DNA of 64,000 nt from the NCBI RefSeq assembly GCF_029761915.1, contig NZ_CP121695.1, forward strand, positions 8,461,501 to 8,525,500. The letters are read 5' to 3'. Within the stretch, counting starts at the first letter, position 1. Every line of letters begins with the position of its first letter. Positions 55,408 through 64,000 of this stretch are shown here, one piece after another. Source of the stretch: Bradyrhizobium sp. CB1650. Its GTDB lineage: Bacteria; Pseudomonadota; Alphaproteobacteria; Rhizobiales; Xanthobacteraceae. The notes beneath the pieces were generated by a model. That model made no database searches. It had not been told where the DNA came from and saw only the letters and a program-made list of their open reading frames with translations. A program made the translations under genes and the position numbers.

Positions 55408-57178
55408 TGATCAACTGCCCGGGGGTCTTGAGATATTTTGATCGGATCGCATCGGCGGCCCAATAGGCGAGCGCAGCGACCGTTCCGGTCGGGTTGTAGC
55501 CGGCATTCTGCGGAAACGCGCTCGCGCCCAGCACGAACAGGTTCGGCACGTCCCAGCTCTGAAGGTAGCGGTTGAGCGCGCTGGTGTTGGGTTCGCTGCC
55601 CATGACCGCTCCGCCACAGAGATGCGTGGTCTGGTATTTGGTGATGTCGTAAGGCGCCTTGCGATATTCCTTGTGGACCTGCTTTGCGCCCATTGCCTGA
55701 AAGATTTCGGCGAACTTGTCGGTCAAAAACTTGTTCTGCTTGATCTCGTTGTCATGGAAATCCATGGTGATCCGCACCAGCGGCCGGTTGAAGCGGTCCT
55801 TGTAGGTGGGGTCGAGATCGACATAGACATCGCGGTAGCTGTACATGCTGCCGTGCACGCCGGTGCCGGGCTTGATCGCGCTCTGATAGTTTTCCTTGAC
55901 GGCCTTCTTCCATTTCGCGCCCCACAGCGGCGTTCCCGGCGGCACGGGCGTGGTCTCAATCGGCCGGCCATTGGTCTGCACGTGTCCCACATAGCCGCCG
56001 CCGACGAAACCATGCGGGCCGTGATCGAAATTGTCGCCGTTGAACTCGTCGATGCACATTCCGATCGCGCCGGAGGCGATGAAGGGATTGAAAATGAATT
56101 TCGCTGGATCGAAGAAGCTGACGACGTCGGAGGTGGTCTGGTGTGTGAAGTTGCGGCCGATCACACCGGTGTTGGCCGCGGGATCGTAGGCCTTGCCGAT
56201 GCCCGACAGCAGCAGGAGCTGGACGTTGAAGATCGTGTAGGCGCAGAGCACGACGAGATCGGCCGGCTGCTCCCACTCATCGCCCGCGGTATCCACAAAG
56301 GTCACGCCGGTCGCGCGTTTGCCGGAGCTGTCGAGATTGATCCGCGTGACCTCGCTATTGTCGCGCGCCATGAAGTTGGGTTTGCGGACCAGCGCTGGCA
56401 GGATCGTGGTCTGCGGCGAGGCCTTTGAGTAGTTGCCACAACCGAACCATTCGCAGAAGCCACAATAGGTGCACGGTCCAAGTCGAACTCCCAAGGGATT
56501 TTGGTACGGGCGCGACATGTTGCCGGAGGGCTGCGGGAACGGCTTGTAGCCGAGCTCGCGTGCCGCCTTCGCAAACAGCGTGTGGCCGAACGGCTGATCC
56601 TGCGGCGGATTGGGATAGGGGCGCGAGCGCGGTCCTTCGAAGGGATTGCCGCCCTCCATGATCGTGCCCTTGATGTTGCCGGCCTGGCCGGACGTGCCAC
56701 AGAGATACTCGAACCGGTCATAGTGCGGCTCGAGCTCCTCGTAAGTCACGCCCCAATCCTGGATGGTGATGTCCTCAGGCAGGAAGCTTGCGCCGTAGCG
56801 CTCGATCAGATGCGTTTTCAGCACGAAATCCGATGGCAAGAAGCGCCACGTTTCCGCGTTCCAGTGCACCCCTCCGCCGCCAACGCCGTTCGGCGGCATG
56901 AATGCGCCCCAGCTCCGGATCGGCAGCGCTGTCTGGTTCGCCTTGTTGCGGAAGCTGAACGTGGTCTGGCTGGGACTGAGGAATAGCTCATGGCGAATCC
57001 GAAATCGCAGCTCGTCCGCTGCATATCCCGGCGGAAAATCCGTCGCCGTGTTCCGCCAGGGGCCGCGCTCGATCGCAAGCACATCGAGGCCGGCGTCGGC
57101 AAGCTCGTAGGCCATGATCGCACCGGTCCAGCCGAGCCCTACGATGACGACGTCCTTAGCGGGAAGTTTGCGAGCCAT
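55400..57178 (-). CDS. GMC-family flavoprotein dehydrogenase (592 aa)
   Basis: Large FAD subunit of a gluconate 2-dehydrogenase-type complex. The Rossmann start VVIVGLGWTGAIMAYELADA binds FAD. GVGGGGVHWNAETWRFLPSD, CTYCGFCEWFGCGNYSKASP (Cys-rich, probably an iron-sulfur site) and AGYNPTGTVAALAYWAADAI (catalytic region) match the family. No own export signal; it is probably carried out of the cell membrane with the Tat-targeted small subunit. Substrate: gluconate, 2-ketogluconate or another sugar. Confidence 0.9.
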   Translation of the reverse strand: MARKLPAKDVVIVGLGWTGAIMAYELADAGLDVLAIERGPWRNTATDFPPGYAADELRFRIRHELFLSPSQTTFSFRNKANQTALPIRSWGAFMPPNGVGGGGVHWNAETWRFLPSDFVLKTHLIERYGASFLPEDITIQDWGVTYEELEPHYDRFEYLCGTSGQAGNIKGTIMEGGNPFEGPRSRPYPNPPQDQPFGHTLFAKAARELGYKPFPQPSGNMSRPYQNPLGVRLGPCTYCGFCEWFGCGNYSKASPQTTILPALVRKPNFMARDNSEVTRINLDSSGKRATGVTFVDTAGDEWEQPADLVVLCAYTIFNVQLLLLSGIGKAYDPAANTGVIGRNFTHQTTSDVVSFFDPAKFIFNPFIASGAIGMCIDEFNGDNFDHGPHGFVGGGYVGHVQTNGRPIETTPVPPGTPLWGAKWKKAVKENYQSAIKPGTGVHGSMYSYRDVYVDLDPTYKDRFNRPLVRITMDFHDNEIKQNKFLTDKFAEIFQAMGAKQVHKEYRKAPYDITKYQTTHLCGGAVMGSEPNTSALNRYLQSWDVPNLFVLGASAFPQNAGYNPTGTVAALAYWAADAIRSKYLKTPGQLINA

Positions 57179-57187
57179 CTGTCACGC

Positions 57188-57916
57188 TCATGATTTGGCG
57201 GGAGTCCAGTCAGCACGCCCCGCAATGCTCACGGGCGGATGCGGATAGCGCTCGTTGTGGCGATTGACCCAATCGCGATAGTCGTAGCGGATGCCAGGAA
57301 AGCCGATCATCTTCCATCCAACCATGTCGCTGTTGCCGCCGTGAATGGGATCGGAGAAGAAGCCTTCCGGGACGTCTTTCAGCAGCGCGGAGAAAAATCC
57401 CTGTGCATCGACCGTCTCGAATTTAATCTCGCCGGATTCGATCTTGCCGAGCACATCGTCCTGCTCGGTCGTACTCAGCTCGGCGAAAGTCTTGCCGCCG
57501 TAAGTTGATTTGCAGTGCTTGTCGAGCGCGGCGAGAGCCTTGCGGTAAACGTCAGCATGGGTCAGCGGCGATTGCGGGCCCTGCTCCTTTGTGCCTTTGG
57601 TGTGGGGACCAAGCGTGTAGAGGTTCTGGTTCGATCCGTATGGGCCCTTGAGCTGACGATCAATGAAGACCGCACAACCCGCAACCTTGCCGCCGGGCGT
57701 CTCCGGGTCCGGCGGAATGATGCGATCGACGATTGCCTCCATCGCGCGGGCTTCATCGAGGGTGAAAAATTGCCACGGGCCGGGCCGGACAATCTCCGGC
57801 GCGGAATTTGGAAAGGGAGCCCATGGGACTCGATCGTGGATCGTCCTCGCGCGCGTTAACGACGTCGTGCTGATAAGGCACGTCGCAAGTGAGACCAGAA
57901 ACGCCCGTCGCCGCAT
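57188..57916 (-). CDS. Gluconate dehydrogenase gamma-type subunit (242 aa)
   Basis: Small subunit that carries the Tat signal: RRRAFLVSLATCLISTTSL (RR.FL pattern). FFTLDEARAMEAIVDRIIPP with DPETPGGKVAGCAVFIDRQL and FFSDPIHGGNSDMVGWKMIG are family signatures. The start at 57916 excludes an unneeded extension to 58051. It lies 9 nt before the flavoprotein. An exact EcfG-type promoter is just upstream. Confidence 0.9.
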   Translation of the reverse strand: MRRRAFLVSLATCLISTTSLTRARTIHDRVPWAPFPNSAPEIVRPGPWQFFTLDEARAMEAIVDRIIPPDPETPGGKVAGCAVFIDRQLKGPYGSNQNLYTLGPHTKGTKEQGPQSPLTHADVYRKALAALDKHCKSTYGGKTFAELSTTEQDDVLGKIESGEIKFETVDAQGFFSALLKDVPEGFFSDPIHGGNSDMVGWKMIGFPGIRYDYRDWVNRHNERYPHPPVSIAGRADWTPAKS

Positions 57917-57941
57917 GGCACATCCATAAAGCCGCGTCGGC

Positions 57942-57966
57942 AACGTCAGCCGGGTTCGTATGTTCC
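57942..57966 (-). promoter_or_regulatory. EcfG-type promoter of the dehydrogenase operon
   Basis: Minus strand GGAAC (57966-57962), 17 nt, GTT (57944-57942) preceded by C: exact GGAAC-N16-CGTT, 26 nt before the gamma-subunit start. Confidence 0.7.
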
Positions 57967-58015
57967 TATCACATCCCTGAACTAAGGTCGGACCTGACGC
58001 TCCGGGGGCGAACGA

Positions 58016-58040
58016 GGAACAAACGCCTCCACCTCCGGTT
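58016..58040 (+). promoter_or_regulatory. EcfG-type promoter of the DUF4142 gene
   Basis: GGAAC (58016-58020), 17 nt, GTT (58038-58040): exact, 60 nt before the ATG at 58100. Confidence 0.68.
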
Positions 58041-58099
58041 GGTCGGAGCAAACCAACACGCCGCGCTCATGCGCGGCAGGACTTGAGAGGATGTGACGC

Positions 58100-58654
58100 A
58101 TGAAACGCTCCATGATCGTCCTGGGCTGCATTCTGCTCGCAGGCCCGGCGCTCGCTCAATCGGTTGGCGAAAAGACCGGCATCAACTCCGCGCTCGGGGT
58201 CGCACCGACGACGGTCGACTTCGTCAAAGAGGTCGCCATCAGCGACATGTTCGAGATCGAGTCCAGCAAGCTCGCCGAGCAGAAGGGCAATGCCCAGGAA
58301 AAGACATTTGCACAGCAGATGGTGACCGATCACGCCCAGACCAGCAACGATCTGAAGGGACTGGTCACCAGCGGCAAAGTCAAGGCCGAGCTGCCGACCA
58401 CAATCGACAGCTCCCATCAGAGCAAGCTCGACAAGCTAAAGGTTGCCTCAGGCAAGGACTTTAGCTCGGACTTCGACTCTGATCAGGTCAGCGCACACAA
58501 GGACGCCGTGTCGCTGTTCGAGCGCTACGCCAATGGCGGCGACAATGCCGATCTCAAGGATTGGGCGGGCAAGACGCTTCCCACCCTCAGGCACCATCTC
58601 GAGATGGCCCAGGAACTCGGCAAGGCGCCGAGCGTCGGCCAGTCCAGCAAGTAA
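58100..58654 (+). CDS. DUF4142 ferritin-like secreted protein (184 aa)
   Basis: Signal peptide MKRSMIVLGCILLAGPALAQ. VDFVKEVAISDMFEIESSKL, TFAQQMVTDHAQTSNDLK, and HKDAVSLFERYANGGDNADL with LRHHLEMAQEL are the DUF4142 helices. Metal binding has been suggested for the family; it is periplasmic and stress-linked in many proteobacteria. ATG after GAGAGGATG. Exact EcfG-type promoter at 58016. Confidence 0.88.
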   Translation: MKRSMIVLGCILLAGPALAQSVGEKTGINSALGVAPTTVDFVKEVAISDMFEIESSKLAEQKGNAQEKTFAQQMVTDHAQTSNDLKGLVTSGKVKAELPTTIDSSHQSKLDKLKVASGKDFSSDFDSDQVSAHKDAVSLFERYANGGDNADLKDWAGKTLPTLRHHLEMAQELGKAPSVGQSSK

Positions 58655-58677
58655 TACGTCCATCGGGACGACAGCGT

Positions 58678-58700
58678 AGTGCCGGCATCTTGCCGGCACT
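58678..58700. terminator. Perfect 10-bp hairpin after DUF4142
   Basis: AGTGCCGGCA, TCT, TGCCGGCACT. Strong stem 23 nt behind the stop, without a T-run; terminator or processing site. Confidence 0.5.
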
Positions 58701-58739
58701 GCGCCAACACCAACGACGTATTTTTCATGATGACCGGGC

Positions 58740-59715
58740 TACCGTCTCGCGCCGGACCGTGATCGCCATGGCAGGGAGCCTCATAGCCGCCGCGTCCGTC
58801 TCCTTCCCGATCGCGAAAGGAAATGAGAACATGGCAGAGCAAAAGCTTATTGATCCGACCAGCCGATACCCGAAACCTCCATTCAAGCGGCAATCGCAGC
58901 CGTGGCCCGGATTGGCGGGCAAGATGGAGCCGCGGCCCGATCACGGCGAAACGAGTTACAAGGGGTCAGGCCGGCTGCTTGGTCGCAAGGCGCTCATAAC
59001 CGGCGGCGACTCCTCATGGGCAGAGCTGCCGCCATCGCTTTCGCGCGGGAGGGCGCAGACGTCGCCATCAACTAACTCCCGACCGAAGAGCCCGACGCGC
59101 AAGACTTGATCGCCCTCATCAAGAAAGAGGGACGAACGGGATTGCGATCCCCGGCGATATGCGGGAGGAGGCATTTTGCGAGAGACTGGTAGAGCAAGCC
59201 GTGAAGACACTCGGCGGCCTCGATATCGTCGTCTCCATGCCGCGCGGCAGCAGTCGCGCGAATCGATCCTCGATGTATCCTCCGAGGATTTCGATGCGAC
59301 GATGAAGACCAACATCTACGCGCCGTTCTGGATCATCAAGGCGGCCTGCCGCACCTGAAAGCCGGCGCCTGCATCATCGGCACCGCCTCGGAGCAGGCCT
59401 ATGATCCTTCGCCAGATCTCTATGACTATGCCCAGACAAAGGCGCCGACGATGAACTACGTCAAATCGCTCGCCAAGCAACTGGGCCCGAAAGGCATTCG
59501 CATTAATGGCGTCGCGCCGGGACCGATCTGAACCCCGCTTCAGGTGTCCGGGGATGCGCCAATGGAAAAGCTCGAGAACTTCGGTGGCCAGACGCCGCTC
59601 TCCCGTCCCGGCCAGCCGGCGGAGCTTGCCTCCATTTACGTCCAGCTCGCGGCTGGAGATGCCAGTTACGCAACGGGCCAAGTCTGGCGCGGCGGGCGGA
59701 CCGGGACAGCCCTAG
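58740..59715 (+). pseudogene. SDR dehydrogenase paralogue, heavily broken
   Basis: Begins with a Tat-like RRTVIAMAGSLIAAASVSFP, then YPKPPFKRQSQPWPGLAGKM and ALITGGDS. After a frameshift AAAIAFAREGADVAINY, then further shifts; [23 protein letters not shown] in place of Trp (PGPI, stop, TPLQVSG) and ELASIYVQLAAGDASYATGQ follow. Paralogue of 27461-28318. At least three frameshifts plus the stop at 59530. Confidence 0.8.
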
Positions 59716-59860
59716 CGAAATCCGCACGATGTTGTTCGACCAGGGAGTCACTGACAGAGAATTCCGCCGGCTACCGGGGCCGCGAAACAGGTTCCGGACC
59801 GACGGGGGAAATGGTCATGGGAAGTCGTCATGGGCCGTAGTACGGCCGCCGCTGCGTCAC

Positions 59861-60052
59861 TTACTTCCTGCTTTCCGTGGCAGGTTTCTTGATGAGCTTG
59901 CCTTCGTGGACCTCATGGGCAGAGCCGCCCTCGGCGACCTCTGCGCGTCGCGTGGACGATCCTTCGGCCACACCTTCTCGGCCGCCCGACACCTCATCTT
60001 TTCGACGGCCTCGGCGCTGCTTGCGATCCTTGTCAGGCAATTTAGACCGCAT
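59861..60052 (-). CDS. Small hydrophilic hypothetical protein (63 aa)
   Basis: SKLPDKDRKQRRGRRKDEVS and VAEGSSTRRAEVAEGGSAHE, then GKLIKKPATESRK. Charged, probably disordered. ATG at 60052, no strong ribosome binding site; a longer frame to 60157 overlaps the next gene. Moderate evidence only. Confidence 0.4.
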   Translation of the reverse strand: MRSKLPDKDRKQRRGRRKDEVSGGREGVAEGSSTRRAEVAEGGSAHEVHEGKLIKKPATESRK

Positions 60053-60081
60053 ATCATCCGCTCTAGGTTCGTCAGGTAACT

Positions 60082-60879
60082 TCAGCGCGCGGCACCGGTG
60101 GTGCTGACCGCGCTCGCCAGCAACTCGGCGATGTGCTTGGTCCTGCGGCCAGTGCACTGTTCGATCTGTTCCCTACAGCTGAACCCGTCGGCCAGAATGA
60201 CTGCACCGGAAGCCGCGTTTCTGATCATGGGCATCATGGCGCGCTCGGCCGCTGCGATGGAGACATCATATTTGTCTCGCTCGAATCCGAATGCCCCGGC
60301 CATTCCGCAACAGCCGGATTTCATGACCTCGTACTCGATCCCGAGCCGATCGAGGACGTGCTGCTCCGCGTCTGGCTCAAGCACCGCATGATGATGGCAG
60401 TGAAGCTGCACCAAGGCCGTACCCCAGGCATGGCCGAGCTGCTCATGCGGAACGTGCCGGTCGAGAAACTCGGTGAAGAACAAGGTTTGATGCGAGAGCC
60501 GTTCGGCGTGTTCGTTCCCGAGAAAGAGGTTCGGCAACTCGTCGCGGAACGCGCTGACGCAAGCCGGCTCGAGGCCGACGATCGGCATGCCATCCTTCAT
60601 GGCCGGCGCGAGCGTCACCAATGTACGTTCCCAAAGCGTCTTCGCCCGGTCGAGCATGCCCCAGTCGTACAATGGCCGCCCGCAGCAAAGGATGCGGTCG
60701 GGAATCGTGACGGTATAACCGAGCGCTTCGAGAACCTCGGTGGCTGCGATGGCCGTCTGCGGCCTGAAGTAGTTGTTGAATGTGTCCGGCCACAACATGA
60801 CGGACTTGCCGGGCCCATTAGCCAACATTGACGCAGTACAGGCCGGCGAACGCGTCGAGCAGTTGGTTGCCGTAGGCAT
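60082..60879 (-). pseudogene. C-terminal CCG domain of an FAD-linked oxidase (truncated)
   Basis: Two cysteine-rich CCG-type modules: ILCCGRPLYDWGMLDRA and SGCCGMAGAFGFERDKYDV, with VGLEPACVSAFRDELPNLF and LHCHHHAVLEPDAEQHVLDR, as at the end of large FAD/iron-sulfur oxidases (GlpC-like). The expected 700-residue FAD and ferredoxin parts are absent; the upstream sequence is shifted (RIQDAYGNQLLDAFAGLYCV in another frame). The 265-aa frame could be expressed but is most likely a 5'-truncated remnant. Confidence 0.65.
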
Positions 60880-61174
60880 CCTGGATGCGGATTCCTTTGG
60901 CAGTTCAACAGAGCTTTGTGAGGCTAAAGTAGTTATTGGTTGTGTCGCAAGGCGTGTTCAGGGCGCTTGTCGTAATTGCCGAGAGTGGCGAGGCACAAAT
61001 GTTCGCTCGCATCGGTATGCAGCGAAGTCTCTCAATGCGCTACATGCAATGCAGGGGACTGCTCGGAGGTGCGCGGCTATCCAAGCGCAACCAATTGGTT
61101 GCACTGCGGGCGACCAAGATTTCAGCGAGTAATCCGCCGTCAACGTGGTGGCCGGGAGAGCGATAGGCCCCTAC

Positions 61175-61199
61175 GGAACTATCGGACGTGCAACTCATT
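61175..61199 (+). promoter_or_regulatory. Near-consensus EcfG-type promoter
   Basis: GGAAC (61175-61179), 17 nt, ATT (61197-61199), 29 nt before the GTG start at 61229. Confidence 0.45.
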
Positions 61200-61228
61200 G
61201 AGCGGTTATTCATGTCGAGGACCGCTCT

Positions 61229-61582
61229 GTGAATCACATCGCCGTTATCTTGATCTTACTCGTTGGCGGCTCTTCGCTCGCCTTGGCCCAGAGTGCGGGT
61301 GGATCGAGCAGTGGCGGCTCGGCGGCGAGTGGAACTGCGGCCACCGGCTCAACAGGTTATGCGGGCGGCACCCTATCGACCGGGCATACGATAAGCGGCA
61401 CGGCGGGCTCCTCCGATCCCAACGTGGGCAACGCGCTCAGCCACGCAGGGGCCGGCGGCGACGTGGATGCTTCCTCGGTTACTCAGGCTCCAACCTCGCA
61501 TGACAACGCCGTGGATACGCCCGCCGCTGAACGCGCCATGAAGAACTTGGGTAACACCGATATTGGCATTCTCAAGAAGTAA
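61229..61582 (+). CDS. Secreted Gly/Ser/Thr-rich protein (117 aa)
   Basis: Signal peptide NHIAVILILLVGGSSLALAQ, then a low-complexity Gly/Ser/Ala/Thr stretch and a more ordered end (HDNAVDTPAAERAMKNLGNT, then DIGILKK). GTG start with GAGGA about 13 nt upstream. Periplasmic or surface protein; function unknown. Confidence 0.6.
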   Translation: MNHIAVILILLVGGSSLALAQSAGGSSSGGSAASGTAATGSTGYAGGTLSTGHTISGTAGSSDPNVGNALSHAGAGGDVDASSVTQAPTSHDNAVDTPAAERAMKNLGNTDIGILKK

Positions 61583-61894
61583 GACCATGCTGCAAGTCGG
61601 GCACGGTCTTGGCGTTTGCGGCTATTCTCGGTAGTCTCCGCACGTAATGTGCAACCTCTTGTCTGATTGCGGTTGCTGGCACAAGGGTTCAGCTCGTTAC
61701 CGACTGCCTGCGAGGCTCGCTCTTGTCTACGAGGTCGACGTTCATAGCCGCCTCACGATGGTAGTCCGAAGATCGGGAGCTGCTATCTATTAGGCGCGTG
61801 CTGCAGGCACAGAGGTTGCAGCGCAGTCATCCCGACCTCGTCCTCGCAGGACGTCGTCCCGCCTTGTCGGCGGATCCGCTGAATTGCTAATTGA
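61583..61894. other. Intergenic, nothing recognised
   Basis: Contains the downstream edge of the IS110 element; no gene, and the exact IS end could not be placed. Confidence 0.35.
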
Positions 61895-62929
61895 TCATGC
61901 GGTCGCCTCCTCGCGGGTCCACCGGAACTCGCTTCCATCTGCCCAGATCCGATGCATCACGATCGCTAATTTTCGTGCGACCGCCACGACCGCTCGGCGA
62001 AGGCCGCGTCGCTTGGCCACCCTTACACCCCAGGCTTTCAATGCGGACCAACGCTGGGTGCGGGTTAGAAGTGCAAGCGCGGCCTGATAAAGTATGGTTC
62101 TGAGCATCACATCGCCGCACCTCGAAATAGCGCCATTCCGATCAGTTTCCCCAGATGCGTATTTGCGTGGTGTGAGGCCGAGATGCGCGCCAACGTCGCG
62201 GGAGCGTTGAAAGCGATCCGGGTCATCAATGGTTGTTAGAAACGTGATTGCCGTCAGTGCACCAACGCCTGGTATCGTCATGAGCCGCTGACATGTCGGT
62301 TCGCGGCGTACTATTTCAAGTACCATCTTGTGGAGGACGCCGTACTGTTCACGCAGCGCGGCTCGAGCCACAAGCATTGGGCGCAGCATCGCCGCGAGTC
62401 GTGGATGGCCATCTGTGAGTTCATTAGTTTGCTGCTCAAACGTCACTTGAGATATACGACCAGACAGCTTTAAGCCGAAGACGCGTAAGACGCCGCGAAT
62501 TTCATTCTCGATATCGATCTGCTTGATCAGGAGCGTCTTGCGATTGTTGAGAAGCATTCGTAGCTCCTGGCTCAGGTCACCCTTGATATGAACAACGGTG
62601 TACCAGCCGACCCGCATTACCTGTGCAATAGCGCGAGCGTCGTTTCGATCGGTCTTAATCGGCATTGTCTTAGTCACGCCACGCAGTCTTCGGGGATCGA
62701 TGCAGACTGCGTGTAAGCCGGCAGCACGCAGCTCGCTGTACAGCCAACGAGCGAGACCACCAATCTCAATCCCGATCTTGGCGATGGGCAATCCGCTTTC
62801 GTTAAGCCAGGCAACAATAGCCTCCGGTTCCGAAAGTGCTTTGCCCTCGCGAATGACGACGCCATTCTCGTCCACAACACAGATAGCCGTCTCCTTTAGC
62901 GAAACATCCAGACCGACATAGTGCTTCAT
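61895..62929 (-). CDS. IS110-family transposase (344 aa)
   Basis: DEDD-type transposase with RuvC-like fold. MKHYVGLDVSLKETAICVVD (first Asp), AKIGIEIGGLARWLYSEL (Glu), IKTDRNDARAIAQVM (two Asp) and the second domain LMTIPGVGALTAITFLTTID with a Ser-containing HLGLTPRKYASGETDRNG. No frameshift. Such enzymes use a bridge RNA made from a non-coding end of the element to choose their targets. Confidence 0.92.
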   Translation of the reverse strand: MKHYVGLDVSLKETAICVVDENGVVIREGKALSEPEAIVAWLNESGLPIAKIGIEIGGLARWLYSELRAAGLHAVCIDPRRLRGVTKTMPIKTDRNDARAIAQVMRVGWYTVVHIKGDLSQELRMLLNNRKTLLIKQIDIENEIRGVLRVFGLKLSGRISQVTFEQQTNELTDGHPRLAAMLRPMLVARAALREQYGVLHKMVLEIVRREPTCQRLMTIPGVGALTAITFLTTIDDPDRFQRSRDVGAHLGLTPRKYASGETDRNGAISRCGDVMLRTILYQAALALLTRTQRWSALKAWGVRVAKRRGLRRAVVAVARKLAIVMHRIWADGSEFRWTREEATA

Positions 62930-63060
62930 ATTCCCGCTCCTGCTGCCGCCGGCTCGCCGGCTTCCCTTCCAGGCTGAGCCTTTCGAGCAGCAACCGCAAT
63001 CACCCCATCTACACCATAACCACCAACCAAGCCGCCATCCTAGCGCTCTTCCGCATAGTC
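62930..63060 (-). ncRNA. Candidate bridge-RNA region of the IS110 element
   Basis: The non-coding stretch upstream of the transposase contains a hairpin (GCCGGC-TC-GCCGGC near 62949) and a long purine-rich tract on the transposase strand. In the IS110 group the bridge RNA comes from this side. Its ends and structure were not determined. Confidence 0.35.
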
Positions 63061-63200
63061 AACCGCTACGTCGGCAACTTGCTGCCGACGGCCGGCGTCT
63101 TTCCTGACTATCACGCGCCCGCTGATCCGTCACACCGAAGCCGCGACTGAAATTGCGCTGACATTCACGTAAATCTGTCTCTGGGGCGCTGATCCTTTCC

Positions 63201-63398
63201 CTATCCCGCTTGGGAGGATCGGCTCGTAACGGCCTCGAACACCGCAATACGGCGATCGAGTTGCCATAGCTCGACATCGTTGGCATCAGCTAGCTGTTCA
63301 GCACGTTCCCGCGCTTCGTCCTCGTCGGCACACTGCAAATGGGCCACGCTTATAACGTGGCGGTCGTGATCCAGAAGGTAAGCTCGATAGTGCGCCAT
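63201..63398 (-). CDS. Conserved small hypothetical protein (65 aa)
   Basis: MAHYRAYLLDHDRHVISVAH, then CADEDEARERAEQLADANDV and ELWQLDRRIAVF. This beta-alpha pattern (AHYRAY..D..G, DEEAKERA, DVELW) is common in rhizobial small proteins. The ATG at 63398 is the conserved start; the frame to 63485 is unneeded. Function unknown. Confidence 0.65.
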   Translation of the reverse strand: MAHYRAYLLDHDRHVISVAHLQCADEDEARERAEQLADANDVELWQLDRRIAVFEAVTSRSSQAG

Positions 63399-63639
63399 CC
63401 CGAGAAGAACAGTACTCCACCGATGCAAAGGGAAACCACGCAAATCTCGGCCCGGAAGTTCACGCTTGATGTCGATCTCTTTCAAAGTTGTCTTGATGAA
63501 GGAAGCTGGACCACGCCGGAATATCGCACATCAGTTCGTTCCCAATCCGGAACGCGAAGCAGAAACTGGCGAGCGTTGCACATTTACAACCCGCACAGCC
63601 ATTTGAGACAGTAAGCTCGTCTATCGCGGCAACTGAAAC

Positions 63640-63876
63640 ATGTGTTTACTTCGATACGATCAGCGGGGACGAAAATTGTTTGATGTCTATCGCAATGAAA
63701 AATGCGACTTGCTCGTCCTAAGCAAAGGCTCTGCGATACCTGCGCTCAGCTCTAGGCATAACTGGCGTAAGAGCAGAAAAAGCGTTTCCAAAGTCAGCGA
63801 CGAGATAAGGTCGGCCGTTCAGAGGCATGGGTATTACGTTCGTAGCTTGCGGGCCATCAAGAAGGGGATGGTCTAG
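63640..63876 (+). CDS. Conserved small hypothetical protein (78 aa)
   Basis: [40 protein letters not shown] and [20 protein letters not shown]. Basic, compact; conserved-looking throughout with no low complexity. Function unknown. GGAAC motifs upstream lack a correctly spaced -10. Confidence 0.55.
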   Translation: MCLLRYDQRGRKLFDVYRNEKCDLLVLSKGSAIPALSSRHNWRKSRKSVSKVSDEIRSAVQRHGYYVRSLRAIKKGMV

Positions 63877-64000
63877 GTCGAGCACGCAGGCACACCGCCG
63901 CCTATACCCGGCGTCTAACTGGTTCTCAATCTCTAGCGCCAATTATACTTCGGTGAACTGAACACTGTCTCTTGCGCAGACAGCACCGAATGAGGCCCTC

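Noticed and set aside
5921..59532. UGA recoding as tryptophan
   Set aside because: Other broken genes carry TAA or TAG and frameshifts, and intact genes here end in TGA, so a changed code is not supported.

Overview
The window looks like a Bradyrhizobium-type alphaproteobacterial chromosome (Nitrobacteraceae, Rhizobiales). Evidence: GC-rich coding sequence, many small proteins of rhizobial type, LigD-type ligases with Ku, a probable RpoH/ROSE-controlled Hsp20, and a dense set of promoter-like sites of the form GGAAC-N17-GTT, the known recognition pattern of EcfG, the general stress sigma factor of this group. No rRNA, tRNA or CRISPR array was seen. Assignments rest on reading motifs and translations by eye; no database search was run.

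Layout. 0-9.5 kb: a DNA-repair block with an ATP-dependent ligase, a TolA-like coiled-coil protein, an IS21 element that appears to sit between that protein and a second (broken) ligase, a type-2 RNase H and Ku. 9.7-15.1 kb: a less GC-rich insert with a TPR protein, a small unknown protein and a 1121-aa cyclase/AAA/TPR regulator. 15.5-21 kb: remnants of mobile DNA (broken ligase, resolvases, RepA-like helicase tail, a CAATGGCGCA repeat cluster). 21-28 kb: small stress-type proteins, Hsp20, a second copy of the TolA-like/ligase pair, topoisomerase IB and an SDR. 28-37 kb: mostly small secreted or membrane proteins, a PRC-barrel protein, a glycosyltransferase operon, pyrophosphatase and a YciE-type protein, many with EcfG-type promoters. 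37-42 kb: an IS element, an IstA fragment, and broken sulfatase, recombinase, exonuclease and methyltransferase genes around one intact phasin-like gene.

42.3-58 kb is well preserved and forms one respiratory unit: a SCO-type copper chaperone, a six-gene alternative complex III operon (actABCDEF, all translationally coupled), a divergent caa3 oxidase operon (coxBACD plus a small membrane protein) and a gluconate-dehydrogenase-type operon (gamma subunit, GMC flavoprotein, triheme cytochrome c). Electrons would pass from a periplasmic sugar or sugar acid to quinone, then through ACIII to the oxidase. The end of the window holds a DUF4142 protein, a wrecked SDR, a truncated iron-sulfur oxidase tail, a secreted protein, an IS110 element and two small proteins.

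Two themes stand out. First, at least ten exact EcfG-type promoters and several near matches lie just upstream of starts, linking stress proteins, ligases and possibly the respiratory operons. Second, gene decay after duplication is common: in one duplicated gene pair each copy has kept a different member intact.
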